NCBI RefSeq assembly: GCF_030463565.1 | Contig: NC_134648.1 | Location: 12,751,806-12,815,805, forward strand | Source: Pelecanus crispus | Taxonomy: Eukaryota > Chordata > Aves > Pelecaniformes > Pelecanidae | DNA length: 64,000 nucleotides | Direction: 5' to 3' | In this document: in pieces, positions 13,195 to 25,500 of the stretch | How the letters are laid out: each line of letters begins with the position of its first letter | How positions within the stretch are numbered: position 1 is the first letter of the stretch | Notes under the pieces: model-generated | The model's database searches: none | Told to the model about the DNA's origin: nothing | What the model saw: only the letters and a program-made list of their open reading frames with translations | Translations under genes and position numbers: made by a program

Positions 13195-13266
13195 GAAAAA
13201 AACCCAACAACAACATAAAACCCAAAACAAAACAAACAAAAAAAACCCACAACCAACCAAACCCAC
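13195..13266. repeat. A/C-rich low-complexity tract
   Basis: About 70 nt are almost entirely A and C, in AAACCC, AACAAC and CCAACC units. Similar tracts recur through the window, either in this orientation or as T/G. It is not a clean microsatellite. Confidence 0.85.
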
Positions 13267-13762
13267 TTCCTTTTTACCAAGGAAATCCAGGAAAAAATGT
13301 CCCAGTTGGAGATTCTTCTGTTTACAGGTACTTTACAAAAAGCATACATACAGCTTGCCTTCCTCCTGCCTCCCCCCATTCACCTTGCAACCCTTCATGA
13401 CATTGCTCCCCAACCATAATATAGCAATTCCTGCTGTTCCCACAGCTGCATGTGAGGCTGTTGCCAGGTGGCAAGGCCATACTAGCTCAGAACTTGCAAA
13501 AGAACTAAGTTTTCATAATCTTTTCTTTTCAGACCTTCCATTTTTACTGAAAATTGCATAAGAGAGAATCCAGACAAATGGGATCATGTGATTCAAGTAA
13601 CACCTCTTAAGTCCTTTTTACCTTTCGTTAATGATTATTCATTTCCTAAGTTCACCGAACTTGTGAAGCTGGCTAATGGGAAATAATTCTATGGTGCTGG
13701 AATGGCTTGTATTGCCCCAGAGAATTAAATATTTTCAATCCACAGAACACATTTAACATTTT

Positions 13763-14215
13763 CATAGAATCATAGAATGGTTTGGCTTGGAAGTGACCAT
13801 TAAAGGTCATCTAGTCCAACCCCTCTGCTGTGAGCAGGGGCTTCTTCAACTAGAGCAGGTTACTCAGAGCCCCATCCAGCCTGACCTGGAATGTTCCAGG
13901 GATGAGGCATCTACCACCTCTCTGGGCAACTTGGTCCAGTGTTTCACCACCCTCACGATACAAAATTTCTTCCTTATATCTAGTCTGAATCTACCCTCTT
14001 TTAGTTTAAAACCATTACCCCTTGTCCTAGCACTACAGGGCCTACTAAAAAGTCTTTCTTATAAGCCTCCTTTAAGTGTTGAAAGGCTGCAATAAGGTCT
14101 CACTGAAGCCTTCTCTTCTCCAAGCTCAACAACCCCAACTGTCACAGCCTGTCCTCATAGGAGAGGCATCCCATCCCTCTGATCATTTTTGTGGCCCTTC
14201 TCTGGACCTGCTTAA
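13763..14215 (-). mobile_element. CR1 LINE 3'-end copy, well preserved
   Basis: The + strand starts with CATAGAATCATAGAATGG, the reverse complement of the CR1 terminal ATTCTATG octamers. It continues through the familiar antisense 3' region: 'ggtcatctagtccaacccc', 'cccatccagcctgacctgga', 'accacctctctgggcaac', 'taaaaccattaccccttgtccta' and 'gtggcccttctctggacctg'. The element is 5'-truncated at about 14,215. A 102-codon open frame within it on the + strand is an antisense artefact of the repeat. Confidence 0.95.
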
Positions 14216-17200
14216 GTTTTACTGTATGACATGCCACATGAAGCCAGAAATAACTTCTGGTTAATAAAATCTAGCTTCAGAGTCAGGTTTGTTTTGTTTT
14301 GTTTTTTTCTTTAACATCTGAGGGTCTTCAGATGTTTGACCTGATTTAGGTCATGTTCTGATAGCGGCTTTGGTTCTCTTCCCCCGCCTCTCCCCCCAGA
14401 GTAGGTATAAGCAACAATATGGGTACAAATGGGAAAAAGCTTCCTTTATGCAATTTCTTTAGAAACCAAACTGATTTCATCAAAGTAGGAAAAAATTACA
14501 TAATGTCAATCAGTAGCTGCACTTGCTTTAAATGGATTAAGGACTAAAGAATGCCAATATAAAAATACTCTACAGATACGCGAAACAATTTCAACACACT
14601 GTAAGTAGACTGGATTTAATAAAGGGAACCATAGGTCAAACAACGGAAATGCTGTTTATTATAACCTAATGGTTTAATGTTCTTGAACCTATTTAAAAAT
14701 ACAGGTTTGTAATAACATGCTCATATGTACAAGTAATCATCTTTTATATTAAGGAAAGGTTTTGAACTTTTCAGACAGTTAACAAGGGAAAACAGAAGGA
14801 CTTCACTGACTTCCAAAAGGTTGACCTGGATTTATAACTATTTGCCTGATTCCCCTGTATTTTTTCTTCCTCTTGATGACTGAAAATACCAAGCAGCTTT
14901 TCCTCACCCTCTTTCTACCTCAAGTGGGTCTTTGATCCCTAAATAACACAAAATCCATCCCTTACAGAAACCTAACAGAGTATTAATGGTATCCTTTGTC
15001 ATTAATAGAAATGAAGAGCAACCATTGATAACTATTACATGTGAATATTATCTTAAATTGTAAGAAGACACACTACATTTCTGCCCATGGAAACGTAAGG
15101 CAAACAGCAAGGAGCTGCTCACTACAGCCAACAAAAGCCCTTTTCTACAAGCAACTAAAAGTATATACATGTTCTGTGGTGTATTCCTAGCGTTTCCTAC
15201 TCACACAAACCGTGACACAGCATTTTCTGCAATGAAAAAGATAATACAAAATTATTTTGATAATACCAAGTGCAGCATTTTAATAATAGTAATTTCCTAT
15301 CCATGCTTCTGAGTTCATCAATAATATATTTTTATAAAGATAAGAGTAATGCAATGCAGCTATAGGACACTCTGATGCTCTTCCAACTCAGTCAACTGTA
15401 ATTTGTGTTCAGCTCCAGTAGGTGTTTATGAATATGGTATTTCATATAGATGATTACTGCCACAAAACCACTTAAGCAGGCAGATTACAATGGAATCAAG
15501 CCAATACATTTTAAAATTGATACAAGGATTATTACTTCTTAAACACCATACAATTACATACACCACAGAACTCACTAAGACATGATATTCGAGGGGCCTA
15601 AAAGTTGTCAAAATTAGACATTAACATAGAAAATTGAAATACTAATAACTATAAAAATTACAAATTATAGACATTCTTTAAGTTAATTCAAACATGGATT
15701 GGCAGTGGTTAGGAGAAAGAAAAGCTCTTCTCTTGGCAAATAATGAAAATGATAAATTTTAAAGCTTTCTTACCTTATTGTAAAGCTGGTGCTAACCAAT
15801 GTCAGAAACAGAACATTGCAGTAGAGCACACTCGCTCTGCTGATGCTAAAGAATGTTAACAAATTTGTCACTTTAGAAGACTAGAGAATGTAAAAATTTT
15901 GCAGCTTACATGTTCCATTGAACTAGACCTGCTGAGAAGACAGTCACTGTTGGGTTTGGTTTTTGTTGGGTTTTTTTTCCCCCAGACCATTCTGGGAATA
16001 CATATGCAATCTTCCCCTTTGAAAGTTATGATGATTATGCATTAGTACAATTATATCAGCTAAAAATATTCACTGTTCTAAATAGGACTCTGAAAGCAAA
16101 GCAGGCTGTACTGTTATGGGCATTGCCTCACTTTCCTTAGTTGCCTGTATAAACATTCACTGATGAAATATCAATATCTCTGACACTTGAGTATTCTAGG
16201 CAGTTTTCACTGGCTAGCTATAAAGTCACACCCCAAATATCTTTCCATACTTCTGACAAAGAACCACCATACGAGTCCTGTGCAATTCTAACTGCCAGAC
16301 TAATTGTTATACTTAAGAAACCTAGCAAGTCTTCAGGGTCTTAGAGAATAAGGAGATTTCAAAATTTTTTTTAAATACATCAGATAAAGGACTGGTTCTA
16401 AGCAGCAGGAAATCCAGGTGCTGAGTTAAGGTATAGGGAACAGCATTTCAGAAGACAACTGGATGAAGGCAAAATTATTGGTTTTATTAGATATAAGACT
16501 CACTGAAACCTACTGCAAAGGATGTTCCAAAGAAAGGGAAAAGAGAAGTGACCTCCCAGGTAGTTAGAAGTGCACCACTGTTTAGAAGGGTTGGAATGCT
16601 CTTGCCTCAGTGAGTATTCTTAAATCAGCTTCACTAAAGGTCACCTCTACAGATATTCAAAAGGTTTATACCAATAAATACTCTGCAAATTAAAATCCTG
16701 TAGAGAACAACCACAAAGCCTTCTACAACACTTTCACACCATCTGTGCTATATTGTACAAATTGGGCACAGAACCAATATATTAGTGCATTTTTCCAAAA
16801 GACAATGCAAACAATTCTTATAGTAGGGCATCTGCACTCTATAAATGGGTTTGCCATTAAGTGCATTCTGCTTCAGCAGAAGTGCCAAAAAATTGTTTAA
16901 ATGAAAAATATAGGTGTGTTTTTCAGTTTGGGTTTGGGTTTTGTTGGGTTTTTTTCCCCAGGCTTTTTTCCAACAGTACACCTCTCCTTGAGACAGAATT
17001 CTATCACACGAAAAGCTATATGAGTACATTTGGTTAAATGTTCGTGCCAAATGCTTCCTTCATGGGGTGGGTCAGGACCTATATATACATGGCTCTAGAG
17101 GAAAATGAGGCTCACTTGAAAAGGCAGGCAGAAAAACTGTTTGGAAAGTAAGAAGGTGCAGGAGGTGATTATGTTGGAGAAATTAGCATGGAGTAAACTA

Positions 17201-20200
17201 GGGTGTGAATTTTCAGTGAATTACTTACTCTGCAGTAATTCTCTACATGGATGCTTTGGTTCATATCATATGCATGTCTATACATTAATGGGGCACTCTG
17301 CATAAAATCCAACCTAGCCAGATCCACAACCAGTACAGTGATGAGAGGCAGTATTTACTGGAGATGGTACAGCGCCACACTGCTACAGCTACCCTGTCAT
17401 CAGGACTCTGTCTGGAATCTCCACCCAGCAGAGCTCACCTTTGTAATCATTGCAATGCAACCTACTACACAGGATAAGCCATAGTGATTCCAGCTTGGCA
17501 ATAGTAAGGAAAAACTCCCAGTTCTGTAAAGCTCCTTTCCCACATTTTGTGGGTTGTTCTGGTAGACGACAGCTGCCAGTCCAGGTTCTGAGCTATGCCA
17601 CATGCTCAGCAAGAGGCATTCCTCTTCCTCTCAGCCAGATGCTGCATCTATGGCAGCAACTCCTGTTTCTGTGCCACAGAGTCTGCAACACAGTAGGTTC
17701 TTCATGACACTTTACAGACAGCCCTTCTCTTCCAAATAGCCAGTGGCAGTGCACTCAAGTTGGAATTATGCATAGATTCTGCAAGTTCAGACTTGCAGAA
17801 GCAAATCCAGAAGCACCACTATGTCAATTGTAAACCAGCTTATTTGAATTAAAGCATCACTGGTGTTCAGAGCAAGTGGAAGAGAGAAAGGGGGAAAATA
17901 TAAAGGCGGTGGGGGTGGATCTGGACAATACACTAAGGTGACTGATGGGTCCAAGGTGATACTGAAACAGCTAGCTATTAAATTGTTTGGTTTTGGGGTT
18001 TTTTTTTTTTGGTGGAGTCAAGGGACAAATTGAAAAAAATTCTTTAGGTAAATTTGTTACTGAATAATTATATAAACAATTGGGCTGCTACATTCTCAGC
18101 CATGAATAATGGTGTCTTCCACATTAGTTTATAGAATTTAAGAGGTAGGTGAGATGTACAAAATAGAAGGCATTTCACAATCTTTTTTGTCCTCTGTACT
18201 ACTGTTCATTGCCTTCATCGATTGTACTAGTGCAACTGGACTATGAGGCTGACAAAGAGTGGCACAGATATGAAGGAAAGCTATGAGCAGCCAAGTGCAG
18301 AAACTTCTTAGGTTCCTACCTGCCAGTCAGCATGAGCTATGGAATAGCACATATCTTGCTGGTCTTAATATAATGCAGGATTGAGTCCCAAAAACACAAT
18401 CACCGTTTTAAGAAAACAGTGATCATTTGCTGCTATTCTCTTACTGACCAAATGTTGGGGGGTTTTCTGTTATTATGGTAATAAGTATTTTATAGTATGC
18501 TTTAAAAGAAACAAAAAAGGTGATACTTTAGTCTGTCAACATGTACCTACCATGTTTTGCACATTTTCCATTCTTCTCCTCCCCCCCCCCCCAAAAAAAA
18601 TCTCATTAATTTTCACTTGTGGGGTCTCTGCCCTGAACAGTATTGGAATGCTTATGCTGAAAACTCTGCATGAGAATATTCTGTCATTCAATGCAAAACA
18701 GAATCCTTGCTTTCACTTCAGTTTTTAAGATTTGCAAGTATTTTTACTACCCTTTTTACTCTGAGAACCTTTATTTCAATAATATTAACTGTTTTTAATA
18801 TATGGTTTAAATCTTGTTGGCTTTCTTGTTGCCTCTGTGTCCACTGACCCCTTCTTTCAAACTGGATTCCATTGACTTCAATGGAGTTCTGCGCAGCTCT
18901 GCTCTTGCAGATGCTCTTGCAGTAATGTGAATATTGTTAAATGCAGGAAAGTGTCATTATATAAAAATTCTGGTATGACAAGTACCTGTCACAATTATGT
19001 TCACCTTATGCAACAATTATGTGCTCAAAACTTACTTTCAGGTAGTTCATTCAAGATTTTCTGTAAAACAGTCTAATAGGTAAACTGTCCTTAATGCTTA
19101 TGGGTACGAGATGGGGAAACCTATCTTGAACAAACTTCATCCCAGATAAGATGCGACATAACAACTCCTCTATGACGGCACCCTTTAAGGCTTATATAAC
19201 CCTTGGGACACTGGCACACTGTGTTGAAAGCATTAGGAATGAGGTTGGCTCTGGGAAACTGGAAGTTCTGTAGTATCATTTGTTTGGACTTGCCATCTAT
19301 ACGGTTCAAGAGTTATTACATGTATCACTTTCTCCCAGTCATCTGAATCATGAGTCATACAAACTGAAAGCGGAAGGCATATGTGTGAACAAAGCAGATG
19401 TGGATGTTTCTGGAGTTTGTCGTCAGGTTTACCAACCTCTTGCTTTCTGTCCTGACCCATCTAGGACAGATAAGTTTGATTCTTTGGCAAGTCCAGGTAG
19501 CTGCTACCTCAGCAACAGTCTAGGACTGAGACCCGACTGTTAAAGGATAAAACCTCACACTGCTAAGTCTCTGGAAGTCTCCCATGACTCAAACTTCCAC
19601 CTACAGCTAAAAGCCTGGCCATCTTTGTTTTGTTTAACTGAGCAGGAGCAAGAAAAGCCTGCCAGCTGTGCGCTTAGCATGATAAATATATAAAAATGTC
19701 TCTCAAGAATCCTGGTTGTCCATGGGTTCCCTGCAGGACACCCTGCCACAGACAGGCCAGTTAATAGCTAAAAGCACATGCAGAGATAGAAATAGTTTCC
19801 AAACTCAGAAAGCAAACCTGAAATTGGATACGTACAGACAGGCTCTTGGAGCTCAAATAGCAAGTCTCCTCCTTCGGATCTGACTGCAAGCTCAGGACCA
19901 CTATCTATAATCATCTAATTTTTTACCTCAATCAAATTTGAAATGTGGTCTGACTGAAGGGAAACCTAGGCTTAAATAAATTTAGTAAATAAAAACAAAA
20001 CAAAGAAACCTTATGAGAATAGATATACGTAAAACTATCCTTCTATGAACGTGACAATCAACTGTAACTCACACTCTAGGCCTCTAGAACTGGGGCTCTG
20101 TGGTGGCTGAAGCACAGGAGCAAACAGCGAAGGAAAGAGGCAGCCAAGCTGCCACCATTAACGGGGTACGCCACTTGCGCAAATTTCCCTTCTTTCCTAG
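14216..20200. other. Intergenic region immediately upstream of the EIF4G2 CpG island
   Basis: No gene is supported. T/G-rich tracts occur at about 15949-15985, 16915-16961 and 17980-18016, and a C-run followed by an A-run at about 18580-18600. A fragment near 18,866-18,896 contains a CCATTGA-CTTCAATGG inverted pair reminiscent of old amniote repeats. GC content rises from about 20,100 as the promoter begins. An unannotated divergent non-coding transcript from the promoter is possible but not visible. Confidence 0.5.
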
Positions 20201-20333
20201 GCCCTACCGCCAACCATGTGGCGTAACAGCTTTCGCGAATACGGATGCTGCACTGCGGCGATGGCACAGTTCAACCAAACTTGCCCCCTCCTCCGCCCAC
20301 TTCGACGTTAAGGCCACCCCCTTTCTCGGTTGT

Positions 20334-20370
20334 GATTGGCAAGACGGGCGGAGCCCTTCGCGGCGATTGG
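20334..20370 (+). promoter_or_regulatory. EIF4G2: Paired inverted CCAAT (NF-Y type) boxes
   Basis: GATTGG occurs at 20334-20339 and again at 20365-20370, a 31-bp spacing of about three helical turns. A GC-rich GGGCGGAG element lies between them. Two CCAAT boxes spaced about 30 bp apart and 60-100 bp before the start site are a well-known NF-Y promoter arrangement. This places the likely EIF4G2 start near 20,430-20,460. Confidence 0.7.
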
Positions 20371-20429
20371 CGGCTGCTGGACGGAGGTGGGGTAGGTTGC
20401 GTGAAGGGTAATAAAGTTAGTAGCGCTGC

Positions 20430-20667
20430 CTCGGTGCGCTTTAGACGCGGCAGCGAGTCGGCTCTCTATGGAGGTGGCGGAGGGAAGCGTTGGGCCGTTG
20501 CTGCTCCTGCTGTGGTGACTCGGAGACTCGCCCTGTCTCGCGCGCTCCCCCCTTCCCCTCCCCAGCCCCGGTCCCCGGCTCCTTTCCCCTCCCCCCCCTT
20601 CTCTTGCCTTTTCCCCTGCCCTTGGTAGCCGCCGGGACCCGGGGAAGCTGACAAGGCCTTAGGGAAG
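20430..20667 (+). other. EIF4G2: EIF4G2 non-coding exon 1 (5' UTR)
   Basis: A GC-rich leader ends at AAG|gtgaga (20667/20668), a strong splice donor followed by the purine-rich start of a 1.8-kb intron. The next exon begins at 22462 just before the start codon. The 5' end is inferred from the CCAAT boxes and is uncertain by tens of bases. The leader contains one ATG that opens a 16-codon uORF. The 3' half is pyrimidine-rich. Confidence 0.7.
20468..20518 (+). CDS. Upstream ORF in the EIF4G2 leader (16 codons)
   Basis: The only ATG in the inferred 5' UTR opens a 16-codon frame that ends with TGA at 20516-20518. The peptide ends in a leucine run followed by tryptophan. The ATG is followed by G at +4, and the -3 position is a pyrimidine, so the context is moderate. 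If included in the mRNA it would be terminated within exon 1, leaving reinitiation or leaky scanning to reach the GTG start. Whether it is transcribed depends on the true start site. Confidence 0.4.
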   Translation: MEVAEGSVGPLLLLLW

Positions 20668-20739
20668 GTGAGAAATGCCGGAGTAGCGGGAGAGTAATTT
20701 CGGGCCGGGAGAGAACGGGTACTGCTGCAGCTGCCGCTT

Positions 20740-20814
20740 AAAATGGCGGCTGCCCGAAGTGGCCGCCATTTTCTCGTCGGCTTCTTCTTGCTTTCTTCCG
20801 CACAAAATGGCGGC
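20740..20814 (+). promoter_or_regulatory. EIF4G2: Cluster of YY1-type AAAATGGCGGC motifs in intron 1
   Basis: AAAATGGCGGC occurs at 20740-20750 and again at 20804-20814, with an inverted copy GGCCGCCATTTTC at 20761-20773 between them. A weaker GATGGCCGC follows at 20822. AANATGGCGGC is the known YY1 core in vertebrate housekeeping promoters, where it usually sits just downstream of the start site. Here the cluster lies about 70 bp into intron 1. Confidence 0.75.
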
Positions 20815-22461
20815 TCGGGTCGATGGCCGCTCCTGCTGTCTGCTTTCGGATTACCGTCGATGCTAAGCGAAGGGGTAGAGGAGATCGGCAGCCCCTGCTA
20901 GGCGCGGAAGGGAAGCTGAGCAGAAGCGTTTGCCGTTAGAGTTTTGAGGTTATCTGCAGCGAGGGAGATGGGGTCGGGTAGTCCCGATTCGTAGCTTTGC
21001 TTTTCGGGGGATCAGATGGGCTGCAGGATCCTCATCTCTAGCTGCGGTCTCTGGGGTCCCTGGGTGCCCGAGAGGTTTGCCCTTGGAGGGGAGTAGCCTT
21101 GGTACGCATAACGGGCTGCGGTCTCAGGATCTTTTCGGATCCGCATGCGGGGGGCGGGGAGTGTAGCGGTTGTTTGTTTTCAAGAGTCGGTGGGAAGAAG
21201 ATTTTTTTTTTTTTTTTTTTCCCCTTCGTTCATTTACTCCTGTCTCCGCTTCTCGTGGAAGGGAGAACGGACTGCCGAGAAGCCGTGTCTGTCGGCAGCT
21301 GCCTCGCCTCGCCCATGTTTCCTGTTCGGGCTGGGGCGGCGAGTAAAGCGAAGGCGCCGCTTGAGCGGGGGTGGTGGTGCGGGGGGGGATACTGACTGCT
21401 TCCCCCCTCCCACCCTTTCCGGGCGGACCGGGGCGGCTGCCGCGAGTGGAGGGCGCCGTTTTCCGCCGGCGGCGGAGGAGCGGAGCCCGCTCACCTCCCT
21501 CGCAGAGAACAAAGAGCCGGCCGGGCTCCTTGCGGCGCCTGAGCCTGGAAGCGGGCGGCGCCCGGTGGGGGAAGGGGAGGCGGCTGGGTGCGCCCGGAGC
21601 CGCCAGCTCCATGCGGCAGGGTAGAGCCTGCCTCCTGCGGGGGGCGCCCCTCCCGCGGCCCTTTTGTTCGGCGGCAGCCATGTTGGGAGCCGTTCCTCGT
21701 GCCCGCGCTGGCCCCTCCGCCTCGGCGAGCGGCTGCTGCCGGGGTGCGGAGGTACCGGCCACCGCTGCCTGCACGGGGAGAGGTGCGTTCTGTTCTGTCG
21801 GGCGTTTCTCAGGCTGGCTTTCCGACGTGGTGACTGTGCTCAGTACTGTAATGTCTCGGAGCAGGTCTGTGATGGACCCTCAAAATGCCTGTGGAGATGA
21901 GCTTTCTGCTACGTGAGCAGTGCAGTGAAATTTTTCTTCCTGCTGCTGTCTTGCAAGCTAAAATTTCCTTTGAGCTATATTAAGTGCATTTTGTGATCTG
22001 GTGCTTCTCACTTTGAAACTTCACTACTTTGTCCTGCCGTAATTAATCATAGTTTGTAAAGCATATCAATAAAGGATTCAATTAACTATGCTGTACTAGC
22101 AGAAAAAAAACCCCTTTTTTTCTGCAAGTGCTTTTGGGGGGTTAACAGGGTAAATTTGAGGCTGTTACGTTCTCAGTCCGTGATTCCCTTATCTCTCCTC
22201 CCTCACCCCCGTTGGAAAACATGGCTATGGTGATGAAATTGGCCTTTCTGTGAGTATCCTGAGTATTGCATAAATAAGGATTTTCTTACCATCTGTGAAG
22301 TACAGTGTTTGGGGGTGCCCCTTTCTCTAACAAACATTTGTACTTTTATAATAAGTTAGATACTATGGCTGCTAGTAAAACAACTATAATATGAACACTT
22401 GATTTGTCTTTCTAGGTTTTGTTTTTCCCCACCCCGTCAATTTAATTTTATTCTTTTGAAG

Positions 22462-22526
22462 ATTCTTCGTTGTCAAGCCGCCAAAGTGGAGAGTGCGATT
22501 GCAGAAGGGGGTGCTTCTCGTTTCAG
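22462..22526 (+). CDS. EIF4G2: EIF4G2 exon 2 with the non-AUG start
   Basis: The acceptor follows a T-rich tract, ending TTGAAG at 22461. Twenty-four leader nucleotides end in GCCGCCAAA, and GTG at 22486-22488 is followed by G, an optimal Kozak context. The downstream residues VESAIAEGG are those I know for the vertebrate DAP5 N-terminus, which is established to start at GUG. No ATG occurs in frame until codon 202, within exon 8, so an AUG start would remove most of MIF4G. Confidence 0.95.
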
Positions 22527-25500
22527 GTACTAGAGCTTTGTTCGTTTGTGTGAACATTTGGCAGTGGAAACTGTCCTTTGAGGAGAATTTAAATTTGTCT
22601 TGCGTTTATACCAAAAATGACATGTAATTGAAAGCATTGGGATTTTGAACTTACACAAGATTACGTGGTTGTTTTTAACAGTGCTTCTTCAGGCGGAGGA
22701 GGTGGTAGGGGTGCACCTCAGCACTATCCCAAGACTGCCAGCAACAGGTATGTCACCTTGCTCTTCGATTTGGCGTGATTTTAAAGTCAGAGACTGCTTG
22801 ATGGTGAACACTGAGTTGAAAATAGAGTGTCTTTAAACTCGTACAAGGAATACCTACTGAGTTCATGACATGTTAATATCCTCCATTCTGGTAGGATAAC
22901 ATACACTCTGTTGAAAGTGTGCGTCATGATACAGTGGTATGAAGTGCACAGACTTTTTCATGCATTTTGCTTCAGAAGTTTAGAGGAAGGGTGTTCTTGG
23001 GTGTCTTCTTATTGTTGAGTGACTACTATGCAACAGATGTGGCTATGTTGGTAGGGGTAAGTGCGTGGTCTTAGCAAAGCTAGTAACAGAATTAGCTTGA
23101 GTAAGGTAATACTGAAAGGTTAAAAGGTCAGTTCTTGAAATTGTTTCTGTTTAACAATCATATTCTTAAAAATTTTACAGCGAGTTCCTGGGGAAAACCC
23201 CAGGGCAAAACGCTCAGAAATGGATTCCTTCACGAAGCACTAGACGAGATGACGACTCCGCAAATGACAAAGAACGACATGATGCAATCTTCAGGAAAGT
23301 AAGAGGGTAAGTTCTTTATAAGATTTTTTTTTTTTCTCTTGCTGTTTTCTTTCGCAATATATAGCCCAATAAATGGGCTGGAGGAAAGGAAGGCACGTAA
23401 GTTCTGTGGTGGTGGGGTGTGTGGGCATGTACTGCCCTTTGGAGGGAATGAGGCAGAAACTGATAGGCCAGCAGCAGCAAACACGTGAGAAGTAATTCTT
23501 GTAAGAGGATTAGTCTTTTCAACAATACTTCACATTTTAAATACCTCCCAAAAAATGGTTGAATGGAAAATTGCACTGTTCAATTTTTGTTTAATAGACT
23601 TAAGAAATAAAGGTAAACTTGGGTCTAAAGTTACTTGTAGCACATTTACAAGATCTGTAATCTGGATTTTTTTGTTTGTTTGTTCCTCTTAGCATACTAA
23701 ATAAGCTTACTCCTGAAAAGTTTGACAAGCTATGCCTTGAGCTCCTCAATGTGGGTGTAGAATCTAAGCTCATCCTAAAAGGGGTCATACTGCTGGTAAG
23801 CTAGCTGCATTTCTTTTAAGTACAGCTTTTTTGCATGTTAAAAATAAAGTGGTTGGCTGTTTTTGATGGGATAGAGAAGTAACATGGCTAATGTGTTTGA
23901 TAATCCAAATGTACAGAAATATAATGCTTGCTTTTTCTGTAAAAATATACATATATACTGGGGAGGAAGTAGATTAAATGCTCTTTCTTTTTTAGAAGTC
24001 TCAAGAATAACTAAATATGGTTGGGGATTATTTGTTCTGGTTTTTGGTGTGGGTTTGGGTTTTTTTTTTAATATATATAATCTAAGATGCTAGTTAGCAA
24101 TCTTGGTTCCCTGGCCCCTGTGTTTCATCTTCCTGTTCTCCTGATGAACAAGCCTGATGGTCCCAGAAAAGCTACCACAGGTGACCTCTTCGTGGTACAC
24201 TGATTTAACTTAATCATGTCACTTTGTTTAGTCTGAGATCAGATTGGCGATACTAACTTCAGTGTTTTGATGATAAACTTCAAATTTGTCCCGTTTGTTG
24301 CCTAAGGATTATAGAAGCTCTTTGGTAGCATAGAGTAGCTCTTTTCCTTTGCTTCAGCATTAAGAGTAGTGTTAAAGCAAAAGCCATTATTTCTGTATGT
24401 TTGGTGAAATAGCAAAAAATAGTTCATGTCCTACATCACATAGAGTGGTAATATTCCATTGTGTGTCTTGCAGCTCGCTTTCCTAATAATGTTTACATCC
24501 TAGTACATGCTACCTTACTCAAATTTATTTAGATCGTAGACAAAGCCCTTGAAGAGCCCAAGTATAGCTCACTGTATGCTCAACTATGTCTGCGGCTGGC
24601 AGAAGATGCACCCAACTTTGATGGCCCATCAGCAGAGAGTCATCCAGGACAGAAGCAAAGCACAGTGAGTATCTCTCAATCTGGAATGATAAATTTTGCT
24701 AGCATGTATATTGCACTGATTAGCCTAATTGTTTTCTTTGTGCTCTTTTCTTAGACATTCAGACGCCTCCTAATATCTAAACTTCAAGATGAATTTGAAA
24801 ACCGAACCAGAAATGTTGATAGTAAGCTTTAAAACCACTTTAATACAGAATTTATTTATGTTCTTTTTCCACAGCCATGTTAAACAGGCTTTTTTGTTTT
24901 CCAGTCTATGATAAGCATGATGGTCCCCTCCTCCCTGAGGAGGAGGAACAGAGAGCCATTGCCAAGATCAAGATGCTGGGGAACATCAAATTCATTGGAG
25001 AACTTGGCAAGCTTGATCTTATTCATGAATCTATCCTTCATAAGTGCATCAAAACAGTGAGTATTCAGATTGGGTGGGAGCTGAGAGCAAAATAGGACTT
25101 CTAAACTAAAAAAATACAAAATTTTATGCTGCTTTGGGAATCTTTGAGCATAATGTTTCCTGTCAGTTACCTACCCCCCACTGTTTGAAATAATCAGTCT
25201 TTTGGTGTGATTAAAAAGTAAAATTGGCTTTGGTCAAAGCCATGGGAACTATCTCCAAGTGAAGATCTAGTTTGGCCTAGAGAGGAGTGCCACAGGTACT
25301 TCGAAGTACATAAACTCACAAGTAATAAGTACTTCAATTAGCAATTCTTAAAAACTGATTTTCAAGTCTGTTTGTCTTCAGAACAAGATGAAGTACTTCG
25401 CATGTCCCTGTGTAAAAAGTTGTCACTGTAAATTGTGATTTATAATATGTTGAAATAGCTAATTGCCTTTTAATATTTCAGCTTTTGGAAAAGAAGAAGA

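Larger units (their letters stand above)
5094..13762. other. Long intergenic stretch upstream of EIF4G2
   Basis: This is 8.7 kb of AT-rich DNA without a gene that I can support. The frames of 60-110 codons are dispersed on both strands and have no family motif. It contains a 23-bp tandem duplication (10168-10213) and an A/C-rich tract (13195-13266). A short block at about 6933-6970 resembles an old amniote interspersed repeat ('acaccagcataaat..agagtaactccac'). Regulatory sequence may be present but cannot be recognised by eye. Confidence 0.55.
20200..21780 (+). promoter_or_regulatory. EIF4G2: CpG island promoter of EIF4G2
   Basis: Base composition changes abruptly to GC-rich with dense CpG dinucleotides, in contrast to the AT-rich surroundings. 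The island contains GC boxes, paired inverted CCAAT boxes, the non-coding first exon and the first part of intron 1. This architecture is usual for broadly expressed TATA-less genes. A 20-nt T-run at about 21,201-21,220 interrupts the island. A second donor-like GAG|gtgcg near 21,781 could mark an alternative first exon, but this is only a possibility. Limits are by eye. Confidence 0.85.

Noticed and set aside
13787-14264. Open frames of 102 and 62 codons on the + strand.
   Set aside because: They translate the antisense strand of a CR1 3' end.
21124-21774. A 216-codon open frame on the - strand across the EIF4G2 CpG island, with overlapping long frames on the + strand.
   Set aside because: High GC content removes stop codons in all frames. 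The translations are Arg/Pro/Ala/Gly-rich with no motif, and the region is promoter and intron 1 of EIF4G2.
24142-24203. A possible second box C/D snoRNA in an EIF4G2 intron (TGATGA then CTGA 62 nt apart).
   Set aside because: There is no complementary terminal stem outside the boxes, no clear C'/D' pair and no known snoRNA at this site.
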